Assembly (NCBI GenBank): GCA_021162905.1
Contig: JAGGXT010000309.1
Coordinates: 1-12,332, forward strand
Direction: 5' to 3'
Length of the DNA stretch: 12,332 nt
Source: Candidatus Odinarchaeota archaeon
Lineage (GTDB): Archaea > Asgardarchaeota > JAGGXT01
The notes beneath the pieces were generated by a model. That model did no database searches and was not told the origin of the DNA. It worked only from the letters and a program-made list of their open reading frames with translations. Of this stretch, positions 6,840 through 12,332 are shown in pieces. Positions within the stretch are counted from its first letter, which is position 1; each line of letters begins with the position of its first letter. Made by a program: the position numbers and the translations under genes.

Positions 6840-8156
6840 ATGAAAATAACTGTTAACGAGAAGCATACAATGATAGTAGAAGGAGAAGCAACAATTAAAA
6901 TAGTTGATGGTGAAGTAGAAATATTTGGTTCTCGCTTTTCTAAAGGCGAAGTAATATATGTCCCATATGCAAAAGCTTTACCATTATATGTATTGAAAAA
7001 ATTAAGCGCTGAGGCACTATTTTCTGAAGGTGGTAAAATAAGAGAAGTTGATGAAAATACAATCCCTAGTGATTGGGACTCGGTTTTTGATGAAATAAAT
7101 TTACTTATCAAAAATTCTAAAAATATACCTGTAGTTTTATTTATCGGCGATGTTGATACAGGAAAAACAACTCTAATTACCTATGTGATGAATAAACTAT
7201 CACAAAGTGGCTATAATATCGCAGTAATAGATGCTGATACTGGACAAAGTGATGTAGGGCCTCCTACTACTATTGGATTAGGTCTTCTAAGGAAAGGCAA
7301 GGTTGTATATTCACTTAAAGATGTCGAGTTCATAGACGCCTTCTTCTTAGGATTAACGTCACCCGCAGGTTTGCTTCATCGTTCAATTACTGGTGTTCAA
7401 CTTATGGTTGAAAAGGCAAAGAAATTAGATACGAACGCTATTCTAATTGATACTACTGGTTGGGTCTATGATCATAATGCTAGAGATTTAAAACTGCTAA
7501 AAGTTTTATCCGTTAAGCCTGACTTAATTGTACTCATTGAGAAAGAAAATGAACTTGAATATTATTACAAGATGTTTCATAAGTTCTTTAAGATTTTACG
7601 AGTTACCGCTTCAAGATATGTACGGGCTAGAGACAGAGAAGAGCGAAGAATGTTAAGGCAAAAAATGTATGCATATTTCTTACTTAATGCTAAAGAAATA
7701 GAGATAGACTTGGAACAAACATCTGCCCTCTATTCATTTCTATGGACAGGGTCTGAGGTAAATAATGAAGATGCTATTAACCTTATTTCATCAACTCTTA
7801 GTATTGAGGTTAATAAAATTCTATATGTAGAGGAAACTACAGACTGTATAATCGTAATTACCGAAAGAGGGACTTTCATACCGATTGATAAAGTTGATAA
7901 GCTAAAAGATGTTTTTGCAAAGAGAGAAGTGAAAGTTATATCAAGAGATGCTTTCGATAACCTTCTTGTAGCTTTTTTGGACAGCAACTTTTCCTTCCTT
8001 GGGATAGGTACGATTTTAGATGTTGATTTTAAAAAGAGAAAACTAAAAGTATATTCAAATGTGAATCCAAATAACGTCAGTGCTTTAATGTTTGGTTACA
8101 TTCGAATTTCACCTGAAGGTGAAGAATTAGGTTGGACTGGACATTGGCCATTTTAA
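6840..8156 (+). CDS. Clp1/GRC3-type polynucleotide 5'-kinase
   Basis: RNA/DNA 5'-hydroxyl kinase of the Clp1/GRC3 (Nol9) family, expected to act in the cytoplasm in RNA processing or repair. The 438-residue protein has an N-terminal beta-rich domain (1-95). A P-loop kinase core follows, with Walker A GDVDTGKT (103-110), DADTGQSDVGPP (131-142, the family's base/phosphate clamp region), and DTTGWV (204-209). A basic arginine-rich segment from SRYVRARDREERR to about residue 273 fits the lid. Residues about 320-438 form the C-terminal beta domain. Archaeal homologues such as that of Pyrococcus horikoshii have this architecture, and the length is usual. The start follows GAGG with seven bases between, equivalent to the common spacing here. 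Divergent from mobA; the next gene downstream on the same strand has its own promoter, 104 bases away. Confidence 0.92.
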   Translation: MKITVNEKHTMIVEGEATIKIVDGEVEIFGSRFSKGEVIYVPYAKALPLYVLKKLSAEALFSEGGKIREVDENTIPSDWDSVFDEINLLIKNSKNIPVVLFIGDVDTGKTTLITYVMNKLSQSGYNIAVIDADTGQSDVGPPTTIGLGLLRKGKVVYSLKDVEFIDAFFLGLTSPAGLLHRSITGVQLMVEKAKKLDTNAILIDTTGWVYDHNARDLKLLKVLSVKPDLIVLIEKENELEYYYKMFHKFFKILRVTASRYVRARDREERRMLRQKMYAYFLLNAKEIEIDLEQTSALYSFLWTGSEVNNEDAINLISSTLSIEVNKILYVEETTDCIIVITERGTFIPIDKVDKLKDVFAKREVKVISRDAFDNLLVAFLDSNFSFLGIGTILDVDFKKRKLKVYSNVNPNNVSALMFGYIRISPEGEELGWTGHWPF

Positions 8157-8196
8157 TAATTTATTTTCGGTAATAAGATTTTTATTATAGTTATAA

Positions 8197-8208
8197 AGTA
8201 TATAAAAA
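8197..8208 (+). promoter_or_regulatory. Candidate BRE/TATA of the ecfT gene
   Basis: AAGTATATAAAA within an A-rich block is the clearest TATA match in the spacer between the kinase and ecfT genes. It predicts transcription start near 8228 and a leader of about 30 bases that includes GGTGG. The leader is too short to hold a known vitamin riboswitch. Confidence 0.5.
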
Positions 8209-8250
8209 AAGCACATATAGTCCGTATGATTAATTCAATCAATCAAATGT

Positions 8251-8255
8251 GGTGG
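8251..8255 (+). promoter_or_regulatory. Shine-Dalgarno site GGTGG deciding the ecfT start
   Basis: GGTGG is followed by five bases and then GTG 8261, the spacing seen at taw1, tes and the TrmB-like gene. The in-frame ATG at 8267 is an alternative; the GTG at 8249 would lie before the site. Confidence 0.55.
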
Positions 8256-8260
8256 ATGCG

Positions 8261-9349
8261 GTGTATATGCAAACATTTGATTACCTTATAATACTCATTA
8301 AATCGCTTAAATATTTTCTAAATGATCTAATGATGATACCAGTAGGTGATTATACACTTGGCGAGTGGCTCTATGCAATCTTCTTGTTTGTTATCGTCAT
8401 TCCACTAGTACCGGGTATTATAGCATATCTTATTTTCAAAACGATAGGTATAAGTGGATTTAGAAGACTTTTCTCGTTTAGTAAAGTTGATAGTCCAATG
8501 CATAGATTAAATCCTATAACTAAAATATTATATGTCCTTATGATAGGAGTCTCTGTTGCAATTCTTGAAGAAAATATCTTTATAGGTGATATTGAAATAA
8601 GAATGGAATATATTATGCTCGCACTTTTCTTCTCAACTTTCATTGGCTGGAAATATGCAAATCCATCCTCTCAAAAACTTAGAGCTATGACAATAATAAT
8701 ATTGACACAATGGTTAGTCATTGCATGGGGTCAATCTTTCCTCAATCCTGGATTTTCTACTAATCCACGATATCCTGCAGTGTTTATTTTTCCAAGACCA
8801 CTATGGCTCTTAGGAATACAGCGAATAACTGTAGACGGATTCAGATATGGATTTGTACAAGGTATTAGGGTTGCTGCTGCATTAAGCGCAGCTTTATTAT
8901 TAATAACCACAACACATCCGTCATACATTATTTATGCGTTAAGGAAATTTAAAATTCCTCTTGAAATAAATTTCATGGTAAGTATAACCTTTAAGAGTAT
9001 TCCAACTATCCTTGAAAAGAGTTTCTTAGTATTAAGTGCTGAGAGAGCAAGAGGCTTAAACATTAGACCAGAAAGGACTTATAACATTCCTAAAGCTATA
9101 AAATCTGCTCAAAGACAATTGAAAAATATAGTTTATGCGACATTTCCAATAATCATAGAGTCCGTACGAGCTGCTAGGCAGATGGCTGTTGCTGCAAATG
9201 TTCGAGCTTTCAGAGCGGAGAAAACAAGAACATATTATAAAGAAATTCCAATGAGTACAAAAGATAAAATTCTTAGCTTAATTTTTGTGGCTATAATGGT
9301 TATACTTTTTATCCTAACACAACCTCCTGGAGTAATTCCATTCCTTTAA
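8261..9349 (+). CDS. ecfT: Energy-coupling factor transporter transmembrane subunit (EcfT-like)
   Basis: EcfT is the membrane coupling subunit of ECF-type ABC importers for vitamins and metal ions. It links a substrate-binding S protein to the EcfA ATPases. From the GTG start the product has 362 residues. D77-S-P-x-H-x-L-x-P-x-T-K88 is the family signature after the first membrane segment. About six to seven hydrophobic segments follow. The cytoplasmic coupling helices carry ARG at 263-265 (in ERARGL) and a variant VRA at 314-316 (in NVRAFRA), where ARG is usual. The N-terminal extension of about 70 residues before the signature, including one extra membrane segment, makes it longer than typical proteins of about 260-270 residues. 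No ATPase or S-component gene is present nearby, so its substrate is unknown. It converges with the next gene three bases away. Confidence 0.85.
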   Translation: MYMQTFDYLIILIKSLKYFLNDLMMIPVGDYTLGEWLYAIFLFVIVIPLVPGIIAYLIFKTIGISGFRRLFSFSKVDSPMHRLNPITKILYVLMIGVSVAILEENIFIGDIEIRMEYIMLALFFSTFIGWKYANPSSQKLRAMTIIILTQWLVIAWGQSFLNPGFSTNPRYPAVFIFPRPLWLLGIQRITVDGFRYGFVQGIRVAAALSAALLLITTTHPSYIIYALRKFKIPLEINFMVSITFKSIPTILEKSFLVLSAERARGLNIRPERTYNIPKAIKSAQRQLKNIVYATFPIIIESVRAARQMAVAANVRAFRAEKTRTYYKEIPMSTKDKILSLIFVAIMVILFILTQPPGVIPFL

Positions 9350-9352
9350 TTA

Positions 9353-9670
9353 TCATTTTTCTAAATTTCTAATTTCAAAAATAATAGTTTTTGTTTTTGC
9401 TTCTACGGCTTTTCTTTCTCCTCTATTTACTTTTATTATATCTCCTGATTTGTATTCAATTGCATTCTCTGAGTCGCTATATATAAGGCCACTTCCTTGT
9501 TTTATTAAGAAAATTGTTTCAAATTTGTCAGTTTCTGGAAATTGATATTTTTCGCCTTTATCAATAATTATGTAAAATATTGCTAAATTTCTATCTATCA
9601 TCGCGATGTGCCGATTTGTTTCTCTTTCGCTCATGAGAGCTCTAATGTTTTTAAATTCTATTCTTCTCAA
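9353..9670 (-). CDS. Small cupin-like protein without metal ligands
   Basis: Hypothetical protein of 105 residues with a single predicted cupin-like beta barrel. The core pattern is visible at about residues 44-101 (E51-TIFLIKQGSG-x, then YKSGDII with G76 and D77, then IIFEI). The first cupin motif normally supplies two His and a Glu, and the second a His. Here the first motif region reads KYQFPETDKFE and the second NRGERK, so no metal-binding His remains, although the fold-defining glycines do. It might be a non-enzymatic sugar- or ligand-binding cupin; the function is unknown. A TTG at 9670 is taken as the start because GGTGA precedes it by exactly five bases. The GTG at 9679 lies within that site. 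Last of three minus-strand genes, 103 bases after the preceding stop, with possible separate promoter. Confidence 0.65.
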   Translation of the reverse strand: MRRIEFKNIRALMSERETNRHIAMIDRNLAIFYIIIDKGEKYQFPETDKFETIFLIKQGSGLIYSDSENAIEYKSGDIIKVNRGERKAVEAKTKTIIFEIRNLEK

Positions 9671-9675
9671 AATCC

Positions 9676-9680
9676 TCACC
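9676..9680 (-). promoter_or_regulatory. Shine-Dalgarno site GGTGA before a TTG start
   Basis: On the minus strand GGTGA, then GGATT, then TTG at 9670. It matches the spacing of four other genes in the window and moves the start three codons inside the longest frame. Confidence 0.6.
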
Positions 9681-9773
9681 TAGTTAGTATTTTTTAAATG
9701 AAAACCAATAGCCATCAACTCTTCCAAAAATAAACTTTTGAATGATAATGTAAATATATAAAAATATAATTTG

Positions 9774-10370
9774 TTAAGATTCGCGAAAGCGCAGGAATAA
9801 ATCGACTAATCTAAAATTACAGTTCCAGCAATATTCTGAGTTACTATATATTACCGCATTACAGTTAGGGCATCTAATCGGAAGCTTTAATGGATATTTG
9901 TATTCCTCCTCTACTTTTATGCCCCCTTCTTCTAGTCTTGTGAAGAAAGGCTTTGGTTTTCTCATTTCTCTAATTTCAGAGAAAATTGCTGCACTGCCCA
10001 AAAGTGTAATAAATGTATAGATAGATGGAAGTGTAAAAATAGCAGGTATTGTTTCTAAAGAAAATACATAATAGAAGACCAAGAGGAAGTAACCAATTAT
10101 TGATGATGTCAATCCATAGATTAATTTCCTAGTAACTTCTCCTATAAAAAGTCCTGCTAAAATCCAAGAAATAATTACTGCGATAAGTGAGTTTGTTTGC
10201 ATAGCTTTAACATCTATAAGGAAAACGTAATTCAATAAAGTATCTAAAGGTATGGGATTATTATGATATAGCCCTATTTCTTTTTGAAAAGCTACTGCAA
10301 GAATCGTAAGTAAGATTGGTGGGGTAACTGCAGCTGTTATGGACCCGACAAATATTTTAAATGATGACAT
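9774..10370 (-). CDS. Membrane protein with C-terminal zinc ribbon, function unknown
   Basis: I do not recognise the family. The 198-residue product has about four hydrophobic segments in its first 132 residues (about 11-28, 61-79, 85-104 and 112-131). A charged linker follows at 132-163. It ends in a cytoplasmic-type zinc ribbon with C167xxC170 and C181xxC184 (CPNC and CWNC). Such tails on small archaeal membrane proteins usually bind zinc and may contact protein or nucleic acid; no enzyme motif is visible. ATG at 10370 is chosen over GTG 10379 because GGTGA precedes it by five bases. It lies 82 bases downstream of the phosphodiesterase-like gene on the same strand. An AT-rich element near 10419-10430 could be its promoter, so cotranscription is not certain. 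Confidence 0.75.
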   Translation of the reverse strand: MSSFKIFVGSITAAVTPPILLTILAVAFQKEIGLYHNNPIPLDTLLNYVFLIDVKAMQTNSLIAVIISWILAGLFIGEVTRKLIYGLTSSIIGYFLLVFYYVFSLETIPAIFTLPSIYTFITLLGSAAIFSEIREMRKPKPFFTRLEEGGIKVEEEYKYPLKLPIRCPNCNAVIYSNSEYCWNCNFRLVDLFLRFRES

Positions 10371-10375
10371 GTCAA

Positions 10376-10380
10376 TCACC
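10376..10380 (-). promoter_or_regulatory. Shine-Dalgarno site GGTGA deciding the membrane zinc-ribbon gene start
   Basis: On the minus strand GGTGA, TTGAC, then ATG at 10370. The GTG at 10379 lies inside this site and is rejected as the start. Confidence 0.7.
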
Positions 10381-10452
10381 TGTTTATTATATTAAGTTCG
10401 CATAGACTTAGAAAGGACATATAAATATAAAGAAAAAGCAGAGTTTATGAAT

Positions 10453-12198
10453 TTAAAACTTTTCTTTGAATTTAAATGGAATTATTAGAACAGCAACTCC
10501 AAGCACTATGGCAATCGCTACCGCAGCTATTATTTGAGGCCACGGTAGCTCTGCTTCTGTAACTGGAATCACTACAACTTTTTTGCTTGTCGAAGCTATA
10601 AAATTGCTATCGCTTATTAAACTAGCAACGATGTAATACGTTCCATCTTTTTCAAATTTATATGTTAATGAGGTGATTCCGATATTGTTTTCTATTAGCT
10701 CTTCAGCATGTGTAATATAAGTAGTATTAATTAGTGTGCCATTTTGGTCGATAATACCAACTATTATTGTTAAGTTTAAGCTGCCTGTGGAATTAACAAG
10801 AAATGTTACATTTATTGAAACCAATTCGTTTTCTTCTGGGAGGAGATTGCTGACACTAAGGATTATATCACCAAATGGTTCTGTAAATGCATATAGCACA
10901 TCACCGTCTACAGTTGATGGTATGTGTACACCAAGATAGGCTAGTACTGTTGGCATTATATCTATAATTTCTGCATTTGATAAATCAAATGTACTTTTAA
11001 TATTCCAACCAGCGATATATAGTGGTATTGTTTGCTCGTCAGTTCCTCCATGACTTCCTTCAGATTCCGTATATGCTGTATATTCGTCCTTAAGAACAAC
11101 GTACAAATCTCCTGCAAATGTTGTATTAAGATGAATATCACTTAGAGTTCCATTCACAGATGTCGTAGCCCATCTACTATAAATTTCTTTAACTATTCCA
11201 GAATCCCATGCGTCTTCTACAGCCTTTTCTAGGTCACTGGGGTCCTTTAGATATATGAACATTGCACGTCCACCTACTTCAATTGCATAATGATCCACGG
11301 TTATGGCACTCCATCTAATTTTTATAGTCATAGCTGTTTTTGCTGGATCTGTATCTGAAAATCCATGATCTGAGGTTACAATAAATAACGTATGCGACCA
11401 TAGATTTTTTTCTTTTATCGCTGAAACTAAACGCCCAATTTGTATGTCAGCATTCTGAACTATCTGATTATATTCCGTTGAATTAGGGCCATAAGCATGA
11501 CCAGCCCAGTCCGTTGCAGGAAGATTTATAACCATTAATACACGTTCTCCAAGCTTTAATTTGCTCTCCACCCTATCAAGACATGAAAGGCTTTGATTTA
11601 TTATCCACTCGTCTTGCATTAGTCGTAAATCTAATGGAAATTGTGGATCATAAGGATCATAAGTATTATATTCCGTATAATTAGTAGGTAAAGTATAGAA
11701 TGCTCCAACAGGTCCCATAACTGAAAGTTTCTCCTTTCCAACTATAAGTATGGTATCTACACCATCTTGTGTTGCTATTGAGATAAGAGATGGAACTTGC
11801 CTAACTTCGGAAAGGTGATCGGGCACATAAATTACCTCTGGTGTGTCCGATGTCGAAAGATGCCAATTACTTGAATTTATAACAAGCGTGTTAGCAATCC
11901 CGTTTGTTTCTGGATAAGCTCCAGTTGCCAAGGCTGCATGAGCAACAGTAGTTACAGAAGGCAGTACGGTTTTTGCATTAAGAGTATATACTCCTTCGCT
12001 AGATAAGGATGATAGAGTTGGCAGATTGAGAGTTGGAATTATAGTAGGTTCCAGCCCATCAATAATTACCACAACAGCAAGTCTTCCATAGAATTGAGTA
12101 TCATTACTAGATGCTATGGTATTGAAGTTCCCTGATGCAGTGAGAGGTAGCATTATCAAGGCTGCAATCCATAAAATTAATATAATTCGCGCTTTCAT
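10453..12198 (-). CDS. Secreted, membrane-anchored type I phosphodiesterase/nucleotide pyrophosphatase family protein
   Basis: Alkaline-phosphatase-superfamily hydrolase of the NPP type, likely on the outer face of the cell. Residues 1-23 are a signal peptide. The catalytic domain (about 38-440) keeps the full two-metal set: D47, nucleophile T83 (LPSVTT), D230 and H234 (ATDWAGH), D277 and H278 (TSDHG), and H383 (GSHGGT). It should cleave phosphate or phosphonate mono- or diesters such as nucleotides. Residues about 445-545 form an Ig-like beta domain, and residues about 555-574 form a C-terminal membrane anchor with a short basic tail. Twelve N-x-S/T sequons (N32, N108, N173, N201, N239, N349, N358, N463, N469, N475, N486, N491) suit a glycosylated surface protein. 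The ATG follows GGGGT by six bases. The exact substrate is not readable; phosphoglycerate mutase-like relatives are less likely given the signal peptide. Confidence 0.9.
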   Translation of the reverse strand: MKARIILILWIAALIMLPLTASGNFNTIASSNDTQFYGRLAVVVIIDGLEPTIIPTLNLPTLSSLSSEGVYTLNAKTVLPSVTTVAHAALATGAYPETNGIANTLVINSSNWHLSTSDTPEVIYVPDHLSEVRQVPSLISIATQDGVDTILIVGKEKLSVMGPVGAFYTLPTNYTEYNTYDPYDPQFPLDLRLMQDEWIINQSLSCLDRVESKLKLGERVLMVINLPATDWAGHAYGPNSTEYNQIVQNADIQIGRLVSAIKEKNLWSHTLFIVTSDHGFSDTDPAKTAMTIKIRWSAITVDHYAIEVGGRAMFIYLKDPSDLEKAVEDAWDSGIVKEIYSRWATTSVNGTLSDIHLNTTFAGDLYVVLKDEYTAYTESEGSHGGTDEQTIPLYIAGWNIKSTFDLSNAEIIDIMPTVLAYLGVHIPSTVDGDVLYAFTEPFGDIILSVSNLLPEENELVSINVTFLVNSTGSLNLTIIVGIIDQNGTLINTTYITHAEELIENNIGITSLTYKFEKDGTYYIVASLISDSNFIASTSKKVVVIPVTEAELPWPQIIAAVAIAIVLGVAVLIIPFKFKEKF

Positions 12199-12216
12199 CG
12201 AGATACCCCTAGCATA

Positions 12217-12230
12217 ATTATTTAAATATA
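12217..12230 (-). promoter_or_regulatory. Candidate TATA element of the phosphodiesterase-like gene
   Basis: On the minus strand TATATTTAAATAAT is centred about 26 bases before the ATG, which would give an almost leaderless transcript. That conflicts with the GGGGT ribosome site. A second AT element near 12266-12277 would give a leader of about 45 bases. The choice is open. Confidence 0.35.
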
Positions 12231-12332
12231 GAAAATCTTGAAATATGAAGTGAACGGGTTTATTGTACTATTTATTATAAGAACTTTATAATATTTTGTA
12301 TAGATTTATGTGAAAATTGATAAGTAACTAAT

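Noticed and set aside
6803..7111. Minus-strand open frame of 102 codons overlapping the start of the kinase gene
   Set aside because: It is Ser/Thr-rich shadow sequence antisense to the kinase N-terminal domain, without a ribosome site or known motif.
8209..8260. A vitamin riboswitch in the ecfT leader
   Set aside because: The predicted leader is only about 30 bases and shows no stable paired elements or known riboswitch core.

Overview
This AT-rich window comes from an archaeon, probably a thermophile. The evidence is a set of archaeal genes: Taw1 (wyosine tRNA modification), a tetraether-lipid-synthase-type radical SAM enzyme, the alpha subunit of ADP-forming acyl-CoA synthetase, a Clp1/GRC3-type polynucleotide kinase and a TrmB-family regulator. 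Start sites also look archaeal: Shine-Dalgarno GGTGA/GGTGG five bases before the start codon, AT-rich TATA elements, and at least one gene that appears leaderless. The lineage (a thermophilic Thermoproteota/Bathyarchaeia-like or related group is plausible) cannot be fixed from sequence alone.

The window holds eleven protein genes, mostly single-gene transcription units on alternating strands. Convergent pairs are almost touching (3-27 bases apart) and divergent pairs are separated by 78-137 bases that carry the promoters. No stretch over 300 bases lacks a gene. I saw no tRNA, rRNA, CRISPR array, insertion sequence or broken gene. The two edges (1-141 and 12199-12332) hold only promoter-like sequence as far as I can see. 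The first 20-90 bases could contain the tail of an upstream gene, but three frames compete and none is recognisable.

Left part (1-4687): taw1 (+), then a TrmB-family regulator (-) divergent from a radical SAM protein (+) that has the cysteine layout of Tes, the enzyme that couples two archaeal lipid tails into membrane-spanning tetraethers. Their shared 90-base promoter contains a palindromic TATA element and a perfect 5-1-5 inverted repeat next to the regulator's start. A PAP2-type membrane lipid phosphatase (-) sits tail to tail with tes. Together these suggest a small membrane-lipid locus with a local regulator, which is the most interesting hypothesis here.

Middle part (4688-9349): acyl-CoA synthetase alpha subunit (+, without its beta subunit), a MobA-like nucleotidyltransferase (-) divergent from a Clp1/GRC3-type polynucleotide 5'-kinase (+), and an EcfT-type energy-coupling-factor transmembrane subunit (+) without its ATPase or substrate-binding partners.

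Right part (9353-12332): three minus-strand genes, each with its own spacer. In transcription order they are a secreted, C-terminally anchored nucleotide-pyrophosphatase/phosphodiesterase-family protein, a small membrane protein ending in a zinc ribbon, and a small cupin-like protein that lacks the metal ligands.

Several starts were moved from the longest open frame to a codon 5-7 bases after a clear Shine-Dalgarno site. These include two TTG starts and one GTG start.
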